DNA of 64,000 bases from the NCBI GenBank assembly GCA_016700115.1, contig CP064999.1:2418001-2482000 (forward strand), read 5' to 3'. The stretch comes from Sphingobacteriales bacterium. Its GTDB lineage: Bacteria > Bacteroidota > Bacteroidia > Chitinophagales > UBA2359. The notes under the pieces are model-generated. The model was not told where the DNA came from, did not search any database, and saw only the letters and a program-made list of their open reading frames with translations. Of this stretch, positions 27,401 to 35,368 are shown piece after piece (positions within the stretch are counted from its first letter, which is position 1; every line of letters begins with the position of its first letter). The translations under genes and the position numbers were made by a program.

Positions 27401-28895
27401 TCCGGCTACTGCAGTCGAAGATGAGATTTGCAGAATGCGTGTCAGACTGGGTTACTGGGGAGATTACAGTTCAGCTTGCGGAACCACTCTTGGAGAAGTT
27501 GAAGATTATCCGGTCATTATCCGAAGTGCTCCATCTATTCAGTTTACCGGCAGTTCTGTTTTGTGTGCCGGACAAAATCTGGATTTTTATTATTCAGGAA
27601 CTCCGGTCGATTCGATAAAATGGACTTTAAGCAACGGAAATGGCAGCTTAATCTTTACCGGGGCAACTTTAAATGCCAATACTCTTGTTCCGGCAACCTA
27701 TACTGTATTGATTACAGCCTATAAATACGGTCTGCCATTTCACAAAAACTACCCCTCTTATTTGGCAATTCATGCCTTGCCAACTGTCAATGCGGGAACT
27801 GACCAATCTGTATGTGAAGGGCAAAGCATTGTGCTGAACGGTAGCGGAAGCGGCACACTTAACTGGAGCAACGGTGTTGCAAACGGAATCCCATTTACCC
27901 CAACCGATTCAGATATTTACCAGCTCACGGTTATAAACGAATACAATTGTTCCCAATCAGATGCAGTGTTTGTGATGGTTATGGACAATCCTGTTGCTGC
28001 TATTTTGCCGGAATCGGTTAGTCTTAGCTGTATGAACCCATCTGAAGATTTGATAGCAAATGGGGGTATTAACTATGTTTGGGATGACAATTCAACCGGC
28101 TTTGTAAGAACTGTTACAGCTCCGGGTGAGTATTCTGTTACAATAACAGATGTAAATGGCTGTACAGATAGTGCAAACATAACAATTCAGCAAGTCCCAA
28201 CCATAGGGTTGGAGTTTAAAGCCATTTTGGGGGGGGGGTATGAAATGGCTCAGGGAAACATGCGCAATTACCTGCGCCAGAACAATATACTTCCGTTGAC
28301 CCCGCCTTATCACCAACTTCCCTGGTTATTGCCTTGTGCCGAATCCTATACCCAATACAGCGAAATGCCAGCCGATATGGTAGATTATGTGGTTATTGAA
28401 GCCCAAAATGCGGAAGATCAACAACAACCGGCAATTGTTTTATGCGGCATTTTACATCAGGATGGAAGCATAAGCGGTATTTTTCCCGATGGAAGTACCT
28501 GTCTTCGCGGGTTTATAGAAACTTCGCAGTTGACCACAAATCAATCCTATTATTTTACAATCCGGCATCGAAACCATACAAGCGTTCGAACCGCTATGCC
28601 TGTTCAGGCAATTCAAGGCACTGTAATTGATTTTAGATTGTCCGGAACTGTAGAAGATGGCAATCACCAACTTTTGCAAATTGAAGGGACTTCTTTAGGT
28701 GCCATGATACCTGCCGATTTTTATGCAGATGGTATTCATAATATTGCCGACTTTAACCTGTTCCTAACTCAATCCGGGCTTCCTTTTGGCTACCACAAAG
28801 CAGATGGCAACTTAGATGGTATAGTCAGCATGTCTGATTTTAACCTGTATCAGTTGTACCGATCCCGTATTGGCGTGTTTCAGGTGCGATATTGA
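24444..28895 (+). CDS. giant secreted propeller/GEVED/Ig-like protein with dockerin-like C-terminal module
   Basis: A 1483-residue surface or secreted protein. Signal peptide about 1-24 (ending LSAQS). Residues about 140-790 are BNR/sortilin-type propeller repeats with Asp-box phrases (STDGGVNF, STDNGLTW, STDGGATF, YNSGTTW, GRGLWEYKL). Residues about 888-1028 form a GEVED domain (WVDYNNDLEFN...GEVEDYPVII). Ig-like domains follow at about 1030-1250. The C-terminal module (about 1255-1483) has the motif TIRHRNHTSVRT and two EF-hand/dockerin-like loops (DGIHNIADFN and DGNLDGIVSMSDFN), a layout seen in many Bacteroidota secreted proteins. No classic T9SS type A ending is visible. A G10 run at 28229-28238 (codons about 1261-1265) lies where the last module begins. 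Likely a T9SS- or Sec-exported adhesin or hydrolase; no catalytic residues identified. Confidence 0.82.
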   Translation: MIRHLASYLVLYISLCFTTTSLSAQSKTEVKKSFEPYPVYKAMMADNSINFYTVCDSAEAYFQRIDVSIKGSGYKQYLRWKDENEAKYAPSGNRMVDHFMPWKEYLRIKSEGQVQKQAQDNPTDNWQNLGPDTIGQITGHYAAGLGRVEFVEVNRSNQQQIYMGSRSGGLWRTDNGGASWEHHTDFLPASGVNAIAASPAHFDSVLINVRMAGNGYSFGIYRSTDGGVNFTETAFNPANLGFGGLGSNFRINVIKYHPTIPNLVFVGTNKGIFRSTNNLTTWVQSNNSWDVQDIEFHPTDNNIVYLHENYYWGSNRNKIMKSTNQGVNFSPLTDLPGNDNAEINISVSPVCPNCVFAVSDNGIWKSYNTGSSFLTFLNPTPSGISLWYGVPNDLDTNIIVAGYVDLFRSVNSGATFAQATWWSLGSSQHGGGGNQQAYNNSNVYVHADCNYLTCMNGVFYACTDGFLCKSTDNGLTWQKLSLTTGIRENYNLGMSQSNSNRTICGSQDNGTSILTENGWIEYTGADGMEGIIHTLNDNWMIGSWQYGSRRRTFDGGLTNHGCTPPGQDGNWIAPMFYDPNHQMTLYSLGTLVHKSLDFGNNWVDLGTPAGFGGETIQFAAIAENNSNIIVATRSEKIELSTDGGATFSSIKNGLPNHSITDVVFDPQNDATMIVTYANYEANNQKVYITYNSGTTWQNITYNLGNMPVRCAVIDHTPQRNIYLGAENGLFVKPMNATTWELYNPGLPNVTIREMDINYGSNTIHAATWGRGLWEYKLKDRNEYPSITHTAITSVPTLYQPRAEVEQWVTSQIEYNGELTDVFVKWSVNSPDFSNTIPMSHLTGNYWKTDSSFPEYPAGTNLYFKVFAVGENADTTETYKFMYELKPHEYCAASGESENGNLYINNFYCANLSNTSTGNNAYTYYPNTPIVMYKDSTYTVSANFNTSWSSNDLIIWVDYNNDLEFNQSERVVLDLNTGSNGSGSITIPATAVEDEICRMRVRLGYWGDYSSACGTTLGEVEDYPVIIRSAPSIQFTGSSVLCAGQNLDFYYSGTPVDSIKWTLSNGNGSLIFTGATLNANTLVPATYTVLITAYKYGLPFHKNYPSYLAIHALPTVNAGTDQSVCEGQSIVLNGSGSGTLNWSNGVANGIPFTPTDSDIYQLTVINEYNCSQSDAVFVMVMDNPVAAILPESVSLSCMNPSEDLIANGGINYVWDDNSTGFVRTVTAPGEYSVTITDVNGCTDSANITIQQVPTIGLEFKAILGGGYEMAQGNMRNYLRQNNILPLTPPYHQLPWLLPCAESYTQYSEMPADMVDYVVIEAQNAEDQQQPAIVLCGILHQDGSISGIFPDGSTCLRGFIETSQLTTNQSYYFTIRHRNHTSVRTAMPVQAIQGTVIDFRLSGTVEDGNHQLLQIEGTSLGAMIPADFYADGIHNIADFNLFLTQSGLPFGYHKADGNLDGIVSMSDFNLYQLYRSRIGVFQVRY
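28229..28238 (+). repeat. poly-G tract (G10) inside a coding region
   Basis: Ten consecutive G within the 1483-residue surface-protein gene, encoding part of ILGGGY. A one-base change would cut off the last ~220 residues. One of only three G/C runs of eight or more that I found in the window. Confidence 0.9.
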
Positions 28896-29113
28896 TTTGG
28901 TTTTTCCAATATTATGTTTGGACAACCTTTATTTCTCATCCGGAAAGGTAAAAAAATAGTGTTAGGTAAATTATATCCGTTATTTTTGCCTTGTTTTTGG
29001 TTTCATGTTATTTTGCCTGTATTTGCTAAAAATAACATTGGACAACTCTTAAATTGTAAGGCCGGTCAGTTTGTTTGCAGACAGACACTTTCTGACTTGG
29101 TTATTATCTGCTG

Positions 29114-30871
29114 ATGTTTATGTTTCGTATATATAGCTTGATTTTTTTTATTTTCCTGTTAACAGGATGTAAGGAAGCCCCGTTTCCAAATCTTTTGAAC
29201 CGCAACACGAATGCACAATATTCAGGTGCAATCGGAAGCAAAGCTATGGTGGTTACCGCCCATAGAGATGCCACACGGATTGGCGTAGAGGTTTTAAATA
29301 AAGGAGGTAATGCCATTGATGCAGCAGTCGCTGTTCAGTTTGCTTTGGCAGTAGCCTATCCGAGTGCAGGCAATATTGGCGGCGGAGGATTTTTAGTCTT
29401 GCGAACAAAAAACGGAGAAATTGCCAGTTTGGATTACCGCGAAAAAGCACCGCTTAAAGCATATCGGGACATGTATTTAGACAGTCTTGGCAATGTGATA
29501 CCCAATTTAAGCCTTTTGGGACATTTGGCGGCAGGCGTTCCGGGAACCGTTGACGGAATGGTAAAGGCACACGAAAAATATGGATCCTTGCCATGGCAGG
29601 AACTGATTCAACCTGCTATAGATCTGGCAGAAAACGGGGTTTATTTTTACTCAGACATTGAACCCAATAAACTCAACACAATTCAGGAAGATTTTAAAAG
29701 GCTCAACACGAAGCCTTGTGTTTTTGTGAAAGAGGGCGGATGGAAAGCAGGTGAAACTATCAAACAACCAGATTTGGCAAAAACCCTGAAATTCATCAGA
29801 GATAAAGGACGCAATGGATTTTACAAAGACACCATTGCTAAATCCATCGTTGAAGAAATGAACAGAGGGGGAGGTATCATTACAATGGACGACCTTAAGA
29901 ATTACGAATCTGTTTGGAGAACCCCGCTGATCAGTCAATACAAAGATTACCGGATTATTTCACTGCCTCCTCCGTCAAGCGGAGGGGTAGCACTCAGCCA
30001 ATTGTTGAAATTAGTCGAAAACTACCCTATTGCAGAATGGGGGTTTCATACGCCTCAATCTGTTCATTTAATGGTAGAAGCCGAACGCCGGGTTTATGCA
30101 GACCGGGCAACTCATCTTGGTGATCCGGATTTTTTTACGGTTCCGGTATCGGCATTGTTGGGGAAAAAATATCTGGCCAAACGGATGGAAGATTTCAATC
30201 TCGAAAAGTCAACCCCTTCGGCAAACATTACAGCAGGGAAAATCGAGGGTTTAAAATTAGAGCCGGTTAAATCCAAAGCTAAAGTTGAAAAAGAAGAAAC
30301 CACCCATTATTCGATTGTGGACGAATTTGGAAATGCTGTTTCTGTTACCACCACCCTTAATGGCTCTTACGGTTCGAGGGTTTGTGTGGGCGGTGCCGGT
30401 TTTTTACTCAACAATCAAATGGACGATTTCAGTGTAAAGCCCGGCGTGCCTAATCTTTACGGTTTAGTTGGCGCAGAAGCAAATGCAATCGCCCCTTCTA
30501 AAAGAATGTTGAGTTCTATGACCCCTACAATTATCGAAAAAAATGCACAGCTTTTTATGATTTTGGGTTCTCCGGGTGGTTCAACGATCATCACTTCTGT
30601 TTTTCAGACATTTTTGAATGTGGTAGAATACAAAATGACCATGCAGGAAGCCGTAAACCTCGGACGGTTTCACCATCAATGGAAACCTGATACCGTTTTT
30701 ATCGAGGAAAATTCTTTATCCAAAATATGTGTTCAGAAATTGGAGAAAATGGGGCATAAAATCGTTACCCGTGAACCCATAGGAAGGGTTGATGCAATTA
30801 TGGTTCGAAGTGACGGAACACTGGAAGGTGCCGGCGATATACGGGGAGAAGATACAGCTTTGGGATATTAA
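29114..30871 (+). CDS. ggt: gamma-glutamyltransferase (lipoprotein)
   Basis: Hydrolyses or transfers the gamma-glutamyl group of glutathione and related compounds; made as a proenzyme that cleaves itself into two subunits. The 585-residue protein has a lipobox LLTGC (Cys19), a large-subunit core (GGNAIDAAVA at about 71-80, GNIGGGGF, and REKAP with the glutamate-binding Arg), the autocleavage/nucleophile site ETTHYSIVD (Thr about 396) and the oxyanion glycines GSPGGSTI (about 490). Length matches the family. The lipobox places it in the periplasm or on the outer membrane. Start ATG 29114 is chosen; MFRIYS two codons later is equally possible. Confidence 0.95.
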   Translation: MFMFRIYSLIFFIFLLTGCKEAPFPNLLNRNTNAQYSGAIGSKAMVVTAHRDATRIGVEVLNKGGNAIDAAVAVQFALAVAYPSAGNIGGGGFLVLRTKNGEIASLDYREKAPLKAYRDMYLDSLGNVIPNLSLLGHLAAGVPGTVDGMVKAHEKYGSLPWQELIQPAIDLAENGVYFYSDIEPNKLNTIQEDFKRLNTKPCVFVKEGGWKAGETIKQPDLAKTLKFIRDKGRNGFYKDTIAKSIVEEMNRGGGIITMDDLKNYESVWRTPLISQYKDYRIISLPPPSSGGVALSQLLKLVENYPIAEWGFHTPQSVHLMVEAERRVYADRATHLGDPDFFTVPVSALLGKKYLAKRMEDFNLEKSTPSANITAGKIEGLKLEPVKSKAKVEKEETTHYSIVDEFGNAVSVTTTLNGSYGSRVCVGGAGFLLNNQMDDFSVKPGVPNLYGLVGAEANAIAPSKRMLSSMTPTIIEKNAQLFMILGSPGGSTIITSVFQTFLNVVEYKMTMQEAVNLGRFHHQWKPDTVFIEENSLSKICVQKLEKMGHKIVTREPIGRVDAIMVRSDGTLEGAGDIRGEDTALGY

Positions 30872-30996
30872 AACTTAACAGCTATATCAAACTATAAGGG
30901 CAATCTTTAAAAAAAATGAGAGGATAAACCAGCCTTAAAACAACGAACAGAATTATATTATATAGAAATCAAAAAGCTAAATGTAATTGAAATTTT

Positions 30997-31021
30997 TTTT
31001 CACTTTTCACTTTTCACTTTT
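30997..31021. repeat. TTTTCAC heptamer repeat in a leader
   Basis: Three and a half units of TTTTCAC end 5 bases before ATG 31027. The same unit occurs before the genes starting at 20443 and 21402 on the other strand. Confidence 0.7.
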
Positions 31022-31026
31022 AAAAA

Positions 31027-31776
31027 ATGCTCTTTAATAAAAAAGTAGTGGTGGTGATGCCTGCATACAATGCCGCCAAAACCCTCGAACAAACCTATAG
31101 CGAAATACCACATAACATTGTAGATGAAGTGATATTGGTTGACGATGCCAGTAAAGACAATACCGTAGAAGTAGCCCATCAGTTAGGGGTACACCATATA
31201 ATCAGGCATGATAACAACAAAGGCTATGGGGGCAATCAGAAAACCTGCTATCACAAAGCAATGGAACTTGGTGCCGATATAGTCATCATGCTACATCCTG
31301 ACTACCAATATACGCCTAAACTAATTCCTGCTATGGCAAGTATCATTGCTTTGGATTTATATCCCGTGGTTTTGGGTAGCCGCATTTTGGGAAAAGGGGC
31401 GTTAAGAGGTGGAATGCCTTTATATAAATACATCGCCAACAGGTTTCTGACTTATTTTCAAAATATCTTAATCGGTCAGAAACTATCCGAATATCATACC
31501 GGCTATCGCGCTTTTTCGCGGAAAGTACTCGAAACTATTCATTTTGATGCCAACTCTGACGATTTTGTGTTTGACAACCAAATGCTGTCGCAGATTTTTT
31601 ACGCAGGCTTTGAAATATCCGAAGTTACCTGCCCTACCAAATATTTTACCGATGCCTCATCTATCAACTTTAAACGGAGTGTTAAATATGGCATGGGTGT
31701 TTTGAAAGTATCGCTCATGCACCGTTTGCAACTCTGGGGTTTCAGAAGATTTTCAATTTACAGGCAGGAGAAGTAG
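31027..31776 (+). CDS. family 2 glycosyltransferase (DPM1/WcaA-like)
   Basis: A 249-residue GT-A enzyme: VVVMPAYNAAKTLEQTY (about 7-23), ILVDDASKDNT (DD at about 39-40), MLHPDYQYTP (the DxD-type position, here HPD, at about 94-97) and GYRAFSRKVLE (about 159-169). The best analogy is polyprenyl-phosphate sugar transferases of the dolichol-phosphate mannose synthase type. There are no C-terminal membrane helices, so it is the short soluble form. It is convergent with a decayed T9SS-substrate gene. The donor sugar is unknown. Confidence 0.85.
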   Translation: MLFNKKVVVVMPAYNAAKTLEQTYSEIPHNIVDEVILVDDASKDNTVEVAHQLGVHHIIRHDNNKGYGGNQKTCYHKAMELGADIVIMLHPDYQYTPKLIPAMASIIALDLYPVVLGSRILGKGALRGGMPLYKYIANRFLTYFQNILIGQKLSEYHTGYRAFSRKVLETIHFDANSDDFVFDNQMLSQIFYAGFEISEVTCPTKYFTDASSINFKRSVKYGMGVLKVSLMHRLQLWGFRRFSIYRQEK

Positions 31777-31814
31777 GCAGAGAATGTTTTTGTTAAAACT
31801 TGGGCTAATATATT

Positions 31815-33201
31815 CTATCCGGCTGATGGACTATTGAAATGATTTTGTGGTTGAACCAAAGCATGTTGAGTTTGCCGAAACAAAGGTGTTTTGTAAATTG
31901 CCTGACCGGTGAGGTTGTAGAGGCTTACTTTTAATTCCTGAGTTGCCACTAAAACCCCTGCTACCACTCCAACTCCCTGAAGTTTATCTTGTAGGGGGCT
32001 CCCAAAGATTTTTGCACGGAGTTACACAGAGGATTTGCACAGAGAACCACAGAGAAAAATAATATACTTTTTGGTTCTTTGTGCTGCCTCCGCGAATCTC
32101 TGTGATAAAATAATTGCCGGAAATAAAGCAATAAAGCACCGATACACTTGCACGGAGTTACACAGAGGATTTGCACAGAGAACCACAGAGAAAAATAATA
32201 TACTTTTTGGTTCTTTGTGCTGCCTCCGCGAATCTCTGTGATAAAATAATTGCCGGAAATAAAGCAATAAAGCACCGGTACGCTTGCACAGAGTAACACA
32301 GAGGTTTTACACAGAGCACTACAGATAAAAATAATATAATCTGTGGTTCTCTGTGCTGCCTTCGCGAACCTCTGTGTTAAAATAATTGCCGGAAATAAAG
32401 CAATAAAGCACCGGTACGCTTGCACGGAGTAACACCGAGGTTTTACACAGAGCACTACAGAGGAAAATGATATACTCTGTGGTTCTCTGTGCTGCCTTCG
32501 CGAACCTCTGTGTTAAAATAATTGCCGGAAATAAAGCAATAAAGCACCGGAACGCTTGCACAGAGTTACACAGAGGTTTTACACAGAGCACTACAGAGAA
32601 AAATAATATACTCTGTGGTTCTCTGTGCTGCCTTCGCGAACCTCTGTGATAAAATAATTGCCGGAAATAAAGCAATAAAGCACCGGTACACTTGCACAGA
32701 GTAACACAGAGGTTTTACACAGAGCACTACAGAGAAAAATAATATACTCTGTGGTTCTCTGTGCTGCCTCCGCGAACCTCTGTGATAAAATAATTGCCGG
32801 AAATTAAGCAATAAAGCACCGGTACACTTGCACAGAGTAACACAGAGGTTTTACACAGAGCACTACAGAGAAAAATAATATACTCTGTGGTTCTCTTTGC
32901 TGCCTTCGCGAACCTCTGTGTTAAAATAATTGCCGGAAATAAAAGAATAAAGCACCGATACTCCTAAGCATCCTCAATTCCGGTAAAAGCCGGAACACCA
33001 ACAAACCGCTGCAAGATTATCACTGAAAGGAGTTAAGACATTGTTTATTGCAAAAGTCAGTGTGTTTTGGGCAGGGTTAGGGTACAAATTACCATTATAA
33101 GCCAACCCCTTTTCAAAAAAAGTGTGCCTGTTGTCGCCTTCGTTTGCCAATGCGATATGCCAATCCTTATAGTTTTGGCAAAACCATGAGGTTTTAAACA
33201 C
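31815..33201 (-). pseudogene. decayed T9SS-substrate gene split by a tandem repeat array
   Basis: Two minus-strand fragments flank the 136-bp repeat array. The upstream piece (33201-32974) reads ALANEGDNRHTFFEKGL then LYPNPAQNTLTFAINN, which resembles the end of the 35369-40108 protein (ALANGGDNWYTSFKNW, LYPNPTTQTAF) and the start of a T9SS sorting domain. The downstream piece (about 32003-31815) reads ELKVSLYNLTGQAIYKTPLF, the middle of such a domain (compare IKLLTLTGQTVLQTTL in the neighbouring 686-residue protein). The final LPxGVYxY strand is missing. The array therefore occupies the loop of a former sorting domain. No start or intact frame remains. Confidence 0.7.
32011..32966. repeat. 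tandem array, seven 136-bp units, each an imperfect palindrome
   Basis: The landmark TGCCGG recurs at 32115, 32251, 32387, 32523, 32659, 32795 and 32931, an exact 136-base period. Each unit holds CACAGAG-type heptamers (CACAGAGTTACACAGAGG, TTACACAGAGCACTACAGAG), an AT-rich centre (AAAAATAATATA) and their inverse (CTCTGTGGTTCTCTGTGCTG), so a unit can fold into a long hairpin. A unique-looking segment follows (AATAATTGCCGGAAATAAAG). Units differ at a few bases only. Because 136 is not a multiple of three, the open frames crossing the array are incidental. Confidence 0.95.
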
Positions 33202-33213
33202 CCCGCCTTTCAG

Positions 33214-33250
33214 GTTTTTTACTTTTCACTTTTAGTTTTTCACTTTTCAC
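33214..33250. repeat. TTTTCAC heptamer repeat next to a stop codon
   Basis: Several units of (T)TTTTCAC or TTTTAGT lie between the decayed gene and the stop codon of the 686-residue T9SS substrate. Same family as the repeats at 20444, 21403 and 30997. Confidence 0.6.
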
Positions 33251-35310
33251 TATCTCACCACCGCCACCTTCCCCCGCACCAAAACAGCACCGCCGTTCTC
33301 AACCACATAAACATACACCCCCACCGGCAAATGCGCCACTGAAACGGTTTTATGGGTTTCGCTTGCACCAAGAGTAGTTTGAAGCACGGTTTGGCCGGTG
33401 AGGGTGAGGAGTTTTATTGCTATGCCGCTGCCATCTGTTACCCCTAAATCCCCTGAAGGGGGAGTTTGGCCTTCGGGTAGGGCAAAGGTTAACGTGTTTT
33501 GGGCGGGGTTGGGATAGACGAGGATGGAACCCACCCCTGCCCCTCCGAGGAGGGGATTTTCGGGAGAAATGCCTACCGGTTTTGCTATTGCTATTGTCCC
33601 GGTGTAAACCGAAGTGGACTGACACACGACAACTGTTAAGCTAACGGTAAAATTGCCGTTGTCGGGATAGGTGTGAACGGGGTGTTCTTCGGAAACAGGG
33701 GGGCTGCCGTCTCCGAAATCCCAGATGCAGTAGCCGCCTTGCCCGATGTATGCGTTTTGGCTCAGGTTGGTGAACAACACGGTGTAATCTAATATTTCGT
33801 GACCGAAAGCCGCTTGCGGATTTGGCTCGAAATCTATGCACGCGGCACGGGTGAGAGTTGAAGTGTCGTTGCAAACTATAGCCTGCAGGGTAACGGAGTA
33901 TAAGCCGGATGATTGGTAGGTGTGGGTGGGCAGGCTGCCGCTGCAGGGTTCGAAGCCCTGACCGCAAAGCAGGGGCGGGCTGCCGTCTCCCCAGTCTAAG
34001 ATATAATGCCCGCCGTCTATGCTGTCGGGATAGACGTATTGGCTTTGGTTGGCAAAGGCTATGGTTTGGGGCATGGATGGGTATGGCAGCGCCAAAAAAT
34101 CAGCCTTAGGCTCGGTAAGCAAACCCATGCAGTTTAAGCGGACCAACCATGCGTCCGCCCCCGAACCCGAAGCGGTGTTGCTCTCCGTTCTGCCGCACAG
34201 CACATACCCGCTTTTGCCGCTGTAGTCGTGGTTTTGGACGATGAGGTCGTAGAAATAGTCCGGTTTGTTGCCTCCGTATCTCCGTTTCCAAAGCGTGTTC
34301 CCCGAACTGTCGAGTTTTACAATTTCGGCATCTAATAGTACCAACGGAGCCATGGAATATGGGTAGGTTGAACCGGCAATGACAACTTCTCCTGTTGTTA
34401 ATTCTTTTACGCTTGATGCGGCACTTTCTAAAAAATGCTCGTTGTTTATCCAAGCCACACTATGATCTGGGTTTAATTTATAGACATAAGCATAAGTATT
34501 TACATTGGGAACAATTCTCCTTCCCGAAAAAAAGATATTACCACTACTGCCAACAAATAAACTTGTTGCTACATCACATGAAATCCAGTTAGTGGGGTTG
34601 AGGTCAAAAACCTGATGCCAAAGCCAGTTGCCAAGAGAATCTATTTTGATGAGGGCTATATCGCTGTTATCATAATTGACCGTTGCCAACAAATATGCGC
34701 CCCCATCTGGCGTTGCGGCGATGTCTTGAATCCAATTTAGCTTATTAGAAGTGTTAAAATAGAAATTATATAGAGTATCTAATAAGATAAAGCCAGTGGT
34801 AGGGTTCTTTTTCGTTAGATATAGATAAAGACCATTATTATCTGGAAGGTCTATCCAACCACCCATTAAAACGTTCTCACCTGTCTTTGTAGCACATCTG
34901 AGATTGGTACTATTTAATTGCCAAGCATTTATTGGTTGTAAATTCGGTTGTAACAACACATAGTAAGATAAAGCTGAATCCGTTTCTACGTTTCTTCCTT
35001 CACTTACTAATAAAAAATTGTTATCATTTAAAGCCAATAAATCCATTGCACCGTTTTCAAAGTAAGAGCCACAAAATTCTTGTCTTACCCAGTTCTCACC
35101 ATTGAGATTAACTGAAACTATAAAAGAACAAACTAAAAAATTATCAGGATTAGCAAATCTTCCGGAAAGATAATATAAAGTATCTTGCTGTAATATTGTC
35201 GAAGCATGATGACTTATCTCCCAAGAATAAGATTTGGAGAAATATTTTTGAGCAAAGCAATCAGAAGACAATATGCACAATAGAAATGTTACCAGTAAAC
35301 AGCTTTTCAT
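33250..35310 (-). CDS. T9SS-secreted propeller/PKD protein with type A sorting domain
   Basis: A 686-residue secreted protein. Signal peptide about 1-20 (LLCILSSDCFAQ). Residues about 20-395 look like a beta-propeller with repeats of the form ALIKIDSLGNWLWHQVF and EIVKLDSSGNTLWKRRYGG. Two PKD domains follow (about 400-490 with LDWGDGSPP and 493-575 with IWDFGDGSPP). The last 85 residues are a T9SS type A sorting domain (ILVYPNPAQNTLTFALPEG, LLTLTGQTV, LPVGVYVYVVENG). Expected to be exported through the T9SS and attached to the surface or released. It is 58 bp downstream of a larger T9SS substrate, probably in the same transcript. No enzymatic residues seen. Confidence 0.87.
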   Translation of the reverse strand: MKSCLLVTFLLCILSSDCFAQKYFSKSYSWEISHHASTILQQDTLYYLSGRFANPDNFLVCSFIVSVNLNGENWVRQEFCGSYFENGAMDLLALNDNNFLLVSEGRNVETDSALSYYVLLQPNLQPINAWQLNSTNLRCATKTGENVLMGGWIDLPDNNGLYLYLTKKNPTTGFILLDTLYNFYFNTSNKLNWIQDIAATPDGGAYLLATVNYDNSDIALIKIDSLGNWLWHQVFDLNPTNWISCDVATSLFVGSSGNIFFSGRRIVPNVNTYAYVYKLNPDHSVAWINNEHFLESAASSVKELTTGEVVIAGSTYPYSMAPLVLLDAEIVKLDSSGNTLWKRRYGGNKPDYFYDLIVQNHDYSGKSGYVLCGRTESNTASGSGADAWLVRLNCMGLLTEPKADFLALPYPSMPQTIAFANQSQYVYPDSIDGGHYILDWGDGSPPLLCGQGFEPCSGSLPTHTYQSSGLYSVTLQAIVCNDTSTLTRAACIDFEPNPQAAFGHEILDYTVLFTNLSQNAYIGQGGYCIWDFGDGSPPVSEEHPVHTYPDNGNFTVSLTVVVCQSTSVYTGTIAIAKPVGISPENPLLGGAGVGSILVYPNPAQNTLTFALPEGQTPPSGDLGVTDGSGIAIKLLTLTGQTVLQTTLGASETHKTVSVAHLPVGVYVYVVENGGAVLVRGKVAVVR

Positions 35311-35368
35311 AATTGGTTAATTTAAAATGCCACGCAACTTAATGTTTAGTTGCGTGGCATGTGAATAA

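Noticed and set aside
31961..32811. Several overlapping ORFs inside the 136-bp array (up to 164 codons)
   Set aside because: They exist only because the repeat lacks stops in some frames. The period is not a multiple of three and the sequences show no protein-like features.
32011..32966. CRISPR array
   Set aside because: Repeats are 136 bp with no unique spacers, and no cas genes are nearby.
32974..33201. Complete small protein of 75 residues
   Set aside because: It carries the start of a T9SS sorting domain and no full domain, so it is treated as part of a decayed gene.
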